A stretch of 64,000 nucleotides of DNA, from positions 1 through 64,000 of the forward strand of contig JAJOZX010012043.1 in the NCBI GenBank assembly GCA_023014485.1. Direction: 5' to 3'. This document shows positions 1 through 10,647 of the stretch, in pieces (positions within the stretch are counted from its first letter, which is position 1; each line of letters opens with the position of its first letter). Both the position numbers and the translations under genes were made by a program. The notes below the pieces were generated by a model. It ran no database searches. It saw only the letters and a list, made by a program, of their open reading frames with translations, and was not told the origin of the DNA. The stretch is from Bathynomus jamesi (lineage: Eukaryota > Arthropoda > Malacostraca > Isopoda > Cirolanidae).

Positions 1-1085
1 TTGGTGTCATCTCTTTTCCCATCAAAGGAGATACAGGTGATGCCATTTTCCCTAATCTCTTCATCAAACTTCTTGACCAGTTCCTTAGTCAGTCTCTCCT
101 GAGCTCTCCTCTCCTTGTTGTGGTCAATCACCAGTGTGTGTCAAACTCTGTGAAAAGACCAGCATCAATCCAGGCAGCAGTAGCAATTTCTGCACTCTCT
201 CTCTCAGCCCAGTGTGATGTCTCAAGCTAGCCAGAGCTATGTTGGTGATATCTTTAGTGTTGTATTTCTTTTCTTAGCCACAGGCAAGGAAGAAGTTGTC
301 GCAGCCTCTGGTATGAAGTCTTCGTCCTCCTCTCTCCTCCCTGCCCACTCCAGTATATCTCCAGTCTCCTCCAACTCCATCTCCAGCAATGACCCCTCCC
401 TCAACTCCTCTTCTTTCTTGGCTGATTCCTCTGCCTTCCTCCTCCTCTTCTCCTCGGCCTTCCTTCTCTTCTCCTGTCTCTGCAGCACTGCTTCCTGTCT
501 CCTGGTCTCAGGGTGATCAGTTAGGCCAATCTGGTGTGCCCCCACACTTCCCACCTTTTCTCCTTGACCTTTAATGAAGGCAAGCTCCTGCACTGGTATC
601 TTCTGCTCGCTCCTGCAGCTGCAGTCTATGTGAACCTCACTGTTGCAGACAGGGTTGCACCCAAGCTCACTTCAGCTCCTGATCACACAGTGACAGGTCA
701 GGATGTCCACCAATTTGTCCAGTTTCATCATGAACCTATCTTTGACCTCTAGCTCCACATTGCCAACGGACACCTTCACTGTCTCATCCCACAGTGCCTT
801 CACTTTAGCCCTGATCCTGACCCCAGTGTTGATTACAGGTCCTGTGAATAGAGCGTTGGCCTTTCTCCACTGAGCCAGTAGCCCTTGAACAATACCGTTG
901 TTAATCAGGTCATTAACTGAGTAATTCCTCCTGTCTTCCCCACACATCTCTCTCCTCAACAAACCATACCTCAGCAGATCTCTGGTTGTGGGTAGCTCAG
1001 CAGGGGCAAGTTCCATCCCAGTCCCCACCAAATGACTTAGGTAACAACTTGATTTGCTTCGGGTTCTGATTTCTTTCTGACTCAT
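1..1085 (-). pseudogene. Transposon-encoded uncharacterised protein, element A, N-terminal part, broken
   Basis: Reads leftwards from ATG at 1085 and runs off the window. Seen: a first stretch of 137 codons, an in-frame TGA at 672-674, then the same frame continues to 237, followed by at least two frame changes. Downstream of the TGA a metal-binding-like pattern is visible: CHC before the stop, then C-x3-C-x5-H-x2-C-x-C, then KIPVQEL, then a very charged E/K/R stretch. In a shifted frame near the left edge lie an Ala-rich IATAAWIDAGLF-like motif and FDGKRDD. The same order of motifs occurs in element B (53.4-56.5 kb), so this is a third member of that family. I remember this layout from multi-copy uncharacterised proteins in arthropod genomes, and I infer a transposase. 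No terminal inverted repeat was found on its right side. Confidence 0.6.
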
Positions 1086-1631
1086 CCTGTGGACCTGTGA
1101 ACAAAAGAAATGTCACTGAAATTTGGATAGGCCTACTGACTATGATTACATAAAATTAAGTTAATTGAAATTCTTAATAGCTTCCTATAAGCTCAGATAA
1201 AAGGGTGTGTTGTTATAGGTACAAGACTTAATTATTCAAAGTAATGACAATTTCATATATCTATCATATCAAAATATACAGAAAGTTTAGGTCACACATA
1301 ACATTTCGAATAATTTGAATTACACAATATTTACATTACGAAGTAATCAAAATTGTTAAAAAGGAGGGAAAACACATGCATTCACAATCAAAACTCCAGC
1401 ATTTGTGACTATGTGAAACTTATAAACCATATTGCACACCAAAAATAACCAAAGTTGACCACACATATCAATGGCACATTGATATACGATGCTGCAGTCA
1501 TATTTAGGTTATATTTCAAACCTTTATGGTCAAATGTAAGTAGGTAAATGGCTTTTTTAAACAATACTAAAGATATTTCTAAGTTTGCTAGATAATATGA
1601 CATCATTTGAGCATTAGTAGTTTTTGAATTG
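1086..1631. other. AT-rich intergenic stretch, no gene seen
   Basis: No recognisable coding motif or clear repeat end. The ORF that crosses into it on the minus strand is only the open extension of the broken lectin exon next to it. Confidence 0.5.
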
Positions 1632-1776
1632 TGTGGTGTGGTGCTATTCAGTTTTGACCAAGTTGTTATTCTTATTCCTGTGTTATCTTTCTTTGCATGA
1701 ATACCTGTTGGGTTGTTGTGGTGACAGTTATTGTACCACCACTCTCGTTTGTACATTTAAGCGCAGTTTGCCTTTG
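1632..1776 (-). pseudogene. Broken last exon of a fibrinogen-related lectin
   Basis: On the minus strand, directly after an acceptor-like CTACAG, the sequence matches exon 10 of copy 1 (16786 onwards). It keeps EWWYNNCHHNNPTG and HAKKDNTGI, against GWWYNNCEHNNPTG and HAKKDSTGI in copy 1. An in-frame TAA falls between the conserved Cys-Ala and the WWYNNC block, exactly where copy 1 reads GCTGTAAGT. Similarity ends after SKLNST, so the C-terminus is missing. No exon 9 was found upstream. It is a relic of a further family member in the opposite orientation to copy 1. Confidence 0.75.
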
Positions 1777-2477
1777 CTGTAGAACAATAAAATGTTTGCA
1801 TTATAGATAATATTTGCAAATAAGAGAACAGACACCCACATTTATAGACACAGATCTTCAAACCAAATATAACTAATTGAATTCCACACAACATTTACGA
1901 ATGTGAGCCTCAAAGCTTTACACACAAAGGAGGTCGAATTATAATTTGATGTAAACATCGAACAAATTTGTTCACTGAGAAAGTGTCGATCACACTTTAT
2001 TTGGTTTAAAAGTTGTCCGCGTGACGATGGGTGTAGCGTATTAGTGAAGAGTTCTAAGCTACTCCCAGCGTTACGCCTCGTCTCCGCAGCACGCATAAAC
2101 AAAATTTAGGTAGTTCACAATTTATGATGTTCGAAGTAAAAAATAATAAATAATTTTGTTCATCTAGATTCTACTCAGACGACGCTTGTACAAATTTTTA
2201 TACTCTTTTGTGAAAAGTAATTCAAGCCATACATTTACAAAAATACCTCGGCCATAAAAATTGTCCCCTCACCCAAAACACAAGAAAGTGAATGAGAAAT
2301 GATAAGTTCTCAAAAACATTCAATCATAAGTCACTCAAAATTATTTCGTGCAATTCTGCAATTGATTTGCACGTTACTGAAAAAAAATATACTCATATAT
2401 ATATATATATACTAGTGTAGTGGTTAGCATTTGTTCATCCTTCCACACAATAGAAATTGGTTGTTAGATAAATGGTT
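1777..2477. other. Intergenic, nothing recognised
   Basis: AT-rich, with a short (TA)n run at about 2396-2411. The minus-strand ORF at 1842-2102 has no motif, no matching copy in the window and no splice context, so it is not called. Confidence 0.5.
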
Positions 2478-2690
2478 ACCCTCGCTAGGTACCCAGTGGT
2501 TAAGACAGTGGATTGTTGATCGGGAGGTCGTGAGATCGAGTACGAGCGAGGACTGTGCAAGTTCTGTTCACCCGTGATTCGGCGTGGTTCGAATTCCACG
2601 CGTTAAACTATAGGTTTAAGGTGGAGTGAAGCTTGACCTTCTTTCAAAATGAACAATTCGTGCGGAAGCAAAACCAAGGTTAAACAAGGT
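2478..2690 (+). mobile_element. SINE with tRNA-like head
   Basis: The head (2478-2552) folds like a tRNA: CCTCGCT at the start pairs with AGCGAGG at the end, and AGTGGTTA resembles an A box. The body contains GTGGTTCGAATTCCACG and ends in a tail like GGTTAAACAA followed by TA repeats. The same tail motif (GTGGTTCG-ATCCCACGT-AAGCTGTAGGT...GGTTAAACAA) occurs behind a 5S-like head at 15.6 kb and, inverted, at 3.9 and 42.9 kb. A pol III-transcribed retroposon is inferred; this is not a functional tRNA gene. Confidence 0.55.
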
Positions 2691-3359
2691 AATATATATA
2701 CACTGCGTATATAAATAGTATTCCCGTTATTCTTTATTTTTAATAAGCATTAAAAAATAGTTGATATATACTTCAATTCAAGGTCATTAATCTTAAATCG
2801 TGTGCGGTGCAGTAAATGGAGAGATTAACAGCCTCAAACCTATTTTCCCACTCAATTGCATCAAAAACAACAAAAAATGTGTAACTATTTATGATTGCAA
2901 AAGTGCTGTTATAAAATGATATGTATATAAATATATGCATCATAAAGTTGGCCTCACACTCCATCCTAGTGTTCCCACTTTACTTTTTTGCTTTCTTTGG
3001 AGTAGGCCTACAGAAGGCTATCTTTCTCCATATCCCATCTGGACATCCCCAAAGGATGGGTTATATAAGTTGAGTGTAGGAAAGGGCTGGGAGGAGGTTA
3101 CTGGCCTATCAGTTACTTAATATTTAATAATTAACTAAGAATAATTATCTCATTCTTGCATCTATAAGAATGAAAGTATAATTAATGACTTTCTCTGAAT
3201 TCCCTCATCGGTACCAATCTGCAATAAGTGAGCCACACATTAGTCCCCACTCGCCCCACATTTAAACACTTAACCATCTTTGAATAATATCAGTATTAGA
3301 GACCAAAGAAATCAAATTAAAAACTGCAGTAAATTTTATTTCACAAAGTATAAACGTTC
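2691..3359. other. Intergenic, nothing recognised
   Basis: Low-complexity AT-rich sequence. No motif, no inverted ends and no second copy in the window were noticed. Confidence 0.4.
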
Positions 3360-3840
3360 TATTATTCTACAGTTTTACAGAATTCTGGATCTCAAAAGGT
3401 GTTTCTAGAAATTTGATCTTTTGGGTTGGCGACAGGAAGTGTAATTTGTTTATAGGTGTGCAAGAGAATACGTGATATTCCACGATTGTTGCGTCATAAT
3501 GTCTGTTTATCTTTCAGATGTATAAACGATGTCACATTGTTTATATAGGGCCATTTCTGCCTGTCAGGGTTAAAAAGGGCCAAGTTGTCATAGATATACA
3601 CATAGACGTGGCACTTTTTAACCCTGACACGCAGATTTATAAGTAATCTTATAACGGAAATGCTCAATGTTTTGTATCCAAATTTGAATAAATTTTCTAT
3701 GCAGTGAATGAAAGGTAAAACGAAGTGCAATACCCATTGGTATCTTCTGATCAAAAGAACGAATAATGAATCGCATTGAAAATTGATTAACCCACATAAG
3801 AGTGACTTAAGTGTATACTAGTATGACTTTTGAGTGAACC
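3360..3840 (+). repeat. Orphan 3' flank of a lost lectin gene copy
   Basis: About 3520-3840 resembles the downstream flank of copy 1 (about 18520-18760) in the same orientation. Shared blocks include a run around TTGAATAAATTTT, GAAGTGCAATACC, and the 'caacataagaatgactt' region. In copy 1 this lies about 1.5 kb beyond the stop codon. Here it lies upstream of the copy 1 promoter with no gene in front, as expected if a head-to-tail unit once ended at this point. The same flank appears inverted behind copy 2 at 30.83-31.05 kb. Confidence 0.6.
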
Positions 3841-3916
3841 TGAGGAAGTCTTTAAATAAAAATAATCCTTAAATAATTCTTGAGGGAGTCTTTAGATAAA
3901 AATGAATGTGTTTCTT

Positions 3917-4000
3917 GTCGTTTGACCTCCGTCGTAAAGGGGAAGCCATGTGACGGAGGAGACTTACAGCTTTACGTGGAATCCGAGCCATGGTTCTCTT
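3917..4000 (-). mobile_element. SINE tail, inverted
   Basis: The reverse complement reads CCATGGCTCGGATTCCACGT, then AAAGCTGTAAGTC, then CTCCGTCACATGG and a GGAGGTCAAACGAC-like end. This matches the tail of the 5S-headed SINE at 15.6 kb. The orthologous insertion is present upstream of copy 3 (42895-42965), so it predates that duplication. Confidence 0.55.
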
Positions 4001-4470
4001 TTTATATATAACTTCTGAATAGACCCATCGTCGCTTAACTTCGCAAATGAAACGTAATAATAAGCCAGGATGAAGGTCTTATAAACTCGAAATCGGTCCT
4101 AAACATGCCATAATTATGTTTCATTGCAACAATTTAATTTTAATCATAAATTCATTTTAATAAAGTAAATATTTAATGGGTTTCTATACAAACAGAATTA
4201 CCAATATAATCATTTTTAATTTTTAAATAATATTTTACCTAATTCTATCCTAAAGAATAAATGAATCAGGAAATGCGTTGCAAAATAGGAAGTAAACTTT
4301 TAACTTTTATCAAAAAAAGCTTCCCTCAATACACTAAAGTTTTAAGGTCGTTGCGCACATTTCGAGGAAGTTCAGAAAGGCGTTTCCTGATGTTCTTTAG
4401 CACCGAGCATTTACACGAATTAAGAGAGATAACTGCGTTCATTTCATGGGTGCAAATTCCATTTTGTTGG

Positions 4471-4520
4471 TATATATAGCGTCGACTTCACAAACTCTGA
4501 CACTTTTATTCCTCAGTACT
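4471..4520 (+). promoter_or_regulatory. Probable core promoter of lectin copy 1
   Basis: TATATATA at 4471-4478, then a TCAGT initiator-like motif at 4513-4517 about 100 nt before the start codon. The surrounding 250 bp are strongly conserved with the region before copy 3 (about 43220-43510), including GTCGACTTCACAAACT and CACTTTTATTCCT. The 37-44 bp gap between the two motifs is longer than usual, so the exact start site is uncertain. Confidence 0.45.
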
Positions 4521-4615
4521 GCTCTGCATCACCTTCTTTCTTCTATTTCCTTTATAAAAGTTATTGTTTTTTAAAATACTTTTAAATAAACGTTTTCGTG
4601 ATTAAAAAAGTGAAA

Positions 4616-7600
4616 ATGATTGTGAAATTAATTTTAATTTTGGCCTCATTTTGTTTTGGGGTGAAAGGTGGTGTATTGTTTGACTCGAAGGAAACCATCA
4701 ACAGTTGTGTGGTAAGTACATTTCCTATCTACCACAACAACCATAACTATAACCATGACATTAGTTTTTATTAATGATGAAATAGGTAAATGTTATTGTT
4801 GAATTAAGAAAGAAAGTATAAATATTTTTTGTTCACAACGCTTTGTTTACCCGATAATATTTTAGGAATAGATACACATACAGATAGACATACAGATATA
4901 TAAATAGATAGGTAGACTATAACAAACAATCAATAAATAAAGAAAGATTTTCATGAAAATAACGAAATATTTTTAATAAAAACTATTCAATATATTCAAG
5001 TTTTTCAATCGCGAATATTAATCTTACAATATTGTGTTAAATATAATATAATAATTTAGTCATTGGTGCGCCATCTTTTTTAATATTATTATTATTATTA
5101 TATATTATTATATATTATTATTATTATTATTATCACTACTATTACTATTTTTATCGACACTGAACAAACGGTGGCGAAGATAGAGTGTTAAGTGCGATTT
5201 GTAGGTCCTGTGTGGGTATGTGGGTATGTTGGTGCAGTCTACTTATTTTCATTATTTTATTAATCAACTTTTAATTTTTTCAAATTTGAAAATCTTCATT
5301 TTTAAAATAAATATTAAAATATTACAATTTTTGTTATGTTAAACTGTAAAGTAAAGTTGTTTCATACATAAAAAACATCGTTTTAAATTATAATTGTTCC
5401 ATTTGAAAGGATTTTGAGGCGATTTCTTGATAAATTGAATTGTCCATTTTTCAAATGTTGACAAATTTGGTATAAATTATCTTTTGAAAGTGAATATAAT
5501 TGATTCAAAATTGATTCTGAAAGGAAATATTTTACAACGGCTTCTAATCTAAGATCGTTTCATAATCAATTCAGAAAAAGAAACGAATAATTTTGAAGAA
5601 ACGTTGGTCTGTATGGAGCAATTTAGCTTTTCACTGTGCAATAATACTATAATGACCAATTGTTCACGGGACTTTTTATTTTATTTAATTTGGCCTTTAA
5701 GCATTAGTGTTTAATGCTCCCAAATTAGTTAAAAATATGATAAAATATATAATATATATTTTGATTTCTATGATCATTGAAGTGCATTCTTAAAAGATGT
5801 AAAACTATTAAAGATCAAAGATGTAATGAAAGTGGCACATTTTATTTTCATTTACAAATATAAGAACAAAATCATTAACTTACATTGGATAAGTGCTGAT
5901 ATAAAAAAACATTTCGTTTAAAAACTTGTTTTTAAACATTTCGTTTAAAAACAAGTTGAAATCTCAATTAATAATGGAATACTAATAAAGATCGATAATA
6001 ATTAAATGTACATTTCTCTATTATTCATTTCTCCTGTCTAAATTCATTCCTTTGGATTGTATTAGTATCATTTCTACAATAATGTCTTTGTTTTTATAGG
6101 TTTCATATCTATAGCAATAACTTAAGATTGACTTGTACTGTATTTCTACTATTAGTTTCTTTGTACATTAATCATAATTTAATCATGATATATATCATAT
6201 AATTTATCTCTTAGTAATTTGAGAGCTCAGTAAAGCCGAAAAATTAAGGAGAAAATTATATAAAATAAATAGTCCATTTGACAGTATTATATTATTTGTA
6301 CTAAACTATTATTGTAACAACAGAAATATTCTAATTTTTATTTTACAAATACATTTATTTAATAAATTATTTTAGAAATATATTTATAAATAAATAAAAG
6401 TAAATAAAAAGATATTTTCACACTGACTTCACACTGACGTCATACTGACTTCACAATTTCGTTGTCCTGTCTGTCTGTCCGTCTGAACTGTAGACACCAT
6501 GTACTTACTATTAGGGGATTCTTTGTTTCAACTTTTTACTCTTGCGCGTTAACATTTTCATTGCTGCGTTCTTTTCTATTGTTTTATTTACCGAATAATT
6601 GACCCCTCAACTAGTGAGGGTTCAATTATTCGGGCATTAAAACTATAGAAAAGAACGCAGCAATGGAACTCTTAAACTTCTCATCCGAACCCATTGTTTC
6701 AAGATTTGTAAAGCTTAAGATTTTCATGGCTGTGTTCCTTTCTATAGTTTTATTGACTGAATAACTACGCATTTGATCCAAAAATCCCGCGTCAAAATCC
6801 CGCGTTCAAAATCCCACGTTCAAAATGTCCCGCAAAAAGTATTTTTTAAGCAAATTTTTTAGGGATGAATTGATTTAGAATTTCAATATTATGTATAATA
6901 ATTTCAATTTATTCACGATGTTTAATTGTTAAATATTAATATAATAAAATTTTTCTAATTTTCTTTGTTGTAACCATTGAAGAAGTTTAGTTTCAATTTG
7001 AAAAAAAAATTTGGTCTTAAAAAAATACCTCAGAAATTTTTTGTTCCGCATGGGCATTTGAAAAATGTGGCAACCCTATGAATAACTGACACCCCAGTAA
7101 TTGGTGGTGGTGCGGCCCCCCAGGTACTGAGGCCGAAGGTCCCAGCACCGCAGGTCTGGCTAAATGGGGCCGTAGGACCCACTTTAGCTTGTATATTGTT
7201 AATCATAACTACCTTTTAACTGATGTTTTATCTTTAATTAAACTGAGATTCCAGTAAAGCCAAATGCTTAAAAGACAAATTAAATAAAATAAATAGTCTA
7301 AGAATTACTTATTTTATGTTAAAGAATCATTTCTTCCTTCATCCATTCAAAGACTAATGTGAAATGTTTAATGAAATATCTAATCAATTTTCTAACACTA
7401 AACTCTCTAATGTATGAAAGCTGAGATAGTTTAAGTTTTACTTCAAATTTAAATTGATATGAAGAAGTGCTCACAACATTACTCTCTCCAAACATTTAAC
7501 TTTGTTTATGTTCATTATTTCTTGTAATTGACTTTTTATCCTTATCAAATCGCATCCTATATAATTCACTTCATAAGACCCATTTATCATTTTAAATAAC

Positions 7601-9791
7601 TGAATTAGTCCAACTCTAAGTCTATGTTTTGTAATGAATACATATCTGATTCAGCTCAGCTAGGATTACCATACGTCCGGTTTTTCCCGGACATGTACGG
7701 GATCACCTGAAGATCAGGGCCCCCAGCCTTCTTTAGTTAGCTTTATGAGGCTAACTAACGAAAATATCACGACCTAATCTAACCAATCGTCAAGTGCGTA
7801 CAGTTGACCTAACGACTAGTTAGGTTAGGTCGTGATGTTTTCGTTAGTTAGCCTTATAAAGCTAACTAAAGATGGCTGTGGGCCCTGATCTTCAGGTGAT
7901 CCCATGTCCAGAAAATGTGAATATTTATAACATTGATTTTTGAGGCCATAACACTTGTTCTTATTTATAGATACACAATATAGACGACATGTTGAGTATA
8001 CAGTATATAACACATTAATACAACATGAGTTGGTAGATACCCATACAGATACACCTAGGGTTGCCAGACGTCCCGCATTCTGCGGGACATTCCTGCATTT
8101 GATAAAAAAATCAAGCATTATTAATAGGCTGACCATATTTCCTTGAGACAAAAATGGGACATTGGGATGGCAAAAAAGGGACGGGGTTATGTAATATTCT
8201 GTATTCATGAAAAAGTAAGTACATAAACATATTGAGCTTACAATTATTCTTCAGTGACAGATACAAATATTTAGGTGGACGTAGTACTGTCCCGTTCAAA
8301 ACGGTACGTATGGTCAGCCTAATTATTAAGCATTGTTTTAATATAATTTTTCTAATTTTGTATGTTGTAACCGTTGAAGAAATCTAGTTTCAATTTAAAA
8401 AAAGTATGGTAACCCGAGCTCAGCTTTCTCATAAGTTTTAATTTAAATTTTTTTAATCATTTTGGTTGGTCTAGCCTCAACTTCTCCTAATTTATCAATG
8501 TCTTTTCTCGAGTACATGCTGTCAAACTTAGAGACTTAACTTAGAGTTAGTCTACAGTGTAACAAGAGTCCGAGGCCTAAGGCTATGCTCTTGGCTACAG
8601 GTTATACTTCTTAATCTTAGACCTATCCTAATAAGGGAAGTTAATAAATACGTGGAACAAACTTACAAATCCTAATCCTTCATAGAATAAATGCACAAAT
8701 ATAATAATTTTATCCTCTTTTCCAGATAGCCTATAAATACAAATAAAAAAAGTGAAATGTCGAGTTGAAGTTTCATATATACTACTCCCATTTAGACTGC
8801 ATCTTTTCTAATTTATTTGTGTTTCCTCCTTACATGCAGACTCTTTCAATTCCTGAAGAAGATTTTAAACTTCTTCGCAAGATTTCTGGTCGTTTGGACA
8901 CGTTCCTTGAGAGAAATCTCGAAGCAGGTCACCAAAATCTCAAGAAAGGTAAGAATCACATTTTTAGCGACGATTTGTTTCCACAAAATCTTAAACTCTC
9001 AATATTCAAATAAATGATTTTCACTATCTTGATCGTATTTAAGCAAAACAATTTATATTTGTAAACTTCTGATATTAATTTAGAGTTTATGATTAAAATT
9101 ACATTTAATTTGAACCACAAACTGTTGTTAATATTTTGGAGAAAGTCACCTAAATTAAACTTTTAACTTTATAACATCTTAAAAGCAGATTTAAAGACAA
9201 AAGTGAGTAAATTTAATTGACTTTTAAACAGATTTTTTCTTAATTTCCACAATGGCAAAATATAAAGAGAAAATGTTTTCCTATTAAATTCTTTAAGAAC
9301 ATTATGAAACTTAGATTTTAAAAACAATATTAAAAAATAACTGCGTATCCTGCAAAGAAAGATATGTAGAATACAGAGTGTTGATAAATTATGTTAAAAA
9401 TTCAAACCCTTTTAAAATATTAATTAAGTTTTTACAGTGATTTTATTTGCTGCATTTGAAAGAACATCTCTCATAGTTTTTTCTAACATGACGAAAATTG
9501 CCGATATTTCGGACCTGAAGATCAGGATTACTGATGCCATTATGACCTTTAAATAAAGGAATGAGGAATATTTTGAAATTAGATTATTTAAAATTTAGAG
9601 TTGGGAATAGAATGAGGTTTTGACCCCCTTTCGGAGAAGTCATATGTAAATCTTGAAGGATTTTAGTTAACAATTAACTGAAAATTTATTTGTGAAAAGT
9701 CTACTTTTAAATGGAATTTAAGTCAATAATTAGACAGATTAACGGAATTTGAATGCATATAATATAAAATTATATTAACTTTTATATACAC

Positions 9792-9832
<41 letters not shown>

Positions 9833-10607
9833 GGAGTTAAAAAGGGGAAAATTTGAGTTACTAATATATTATTTATCATTCATTAATTTACCATTGATTA
9901 AGTTATTAATTATATATAAAGAGAGAATGCATTAAATTCACTGAATTATAATAGGTGGGTTTTAGTAAGAATTGTGGGTAGAGCGGCATCAAGGCTGCTC
10001 CGGAAATTAGAATGGTGACACCTCACAATGTTGGAGACTTCTGCTTCATTTACAAAATAATTAAAAATAATTTTAAAATCTTGGGCATTCGAATATAAAT
10101 AATTTATTAAATAAATATATAAAGAGAGAATAGACAGTAGATAGATAGATAAAAAGATAAATGGGTGGATAAATAAATTTAAAAAATCTTACAAATTTGT
10201 AAGATGAGATACGAAGGTAAAATTATTAATTGATCAATTAATGTAAGTGATCAATAGATAATAATAAGTAAGTTATCCACGTGTTAATCTAAAGTGTTTA
10301 CTTAAAAAGATTAATATTGGAATTAAATGTAAATTTAACAAAATATTAAAAGATAAATTAACAAAGTGAAATTAAGTATGAATAAAGTTAATTACTTAAA
10401 CAATCAATAATTACATATTAAAGTCAATAAAATGAAAGAATAAATTAAACTTAGAATAAATGATGAATACGATTCATTTACATAATATTAAAACAAAATA
10501 TATTTATAACTGAAAATATATTACAAAAAAGGAATATTTTCATGATTATAGACCGTGGTGTTATCCTAAAACATTATTGGCGTGCACTCAAATTCTTTAC
10601 TGACTGC

Positions 10608-10647
<40 letters not shown>

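Larger units (their letters stand above)
7662..8416. mobile_element. hAT-like element, itself hit by two foldback elements
   Basis: Ends are AGGATTACCATAC and, inverted, CGGGTTACCATAC. AGCTCAGCT is duplicated on both sides. Copy 3 (about 46950) and the inverted fragment near 25.9 kb have the uninterrupted site, which shows this is a recent insertion private to copy 1. It contains the 203-bp foldback (7700-7902) and a second MITE (8125-8321). Confidence 0.7.

Noticed and set aside
1842..2102. 86-codon minus-strand ORF
   Set aside because: No motif, no paralogue, no splice context.
4261..4479. ORF of 72 codons upstream of lectin copy 1, also partly open before copy 3
   Set aside because: Lies in the promoter region before the TATA box, no known motif, and the copy 3 version differs by frame-changing indels.
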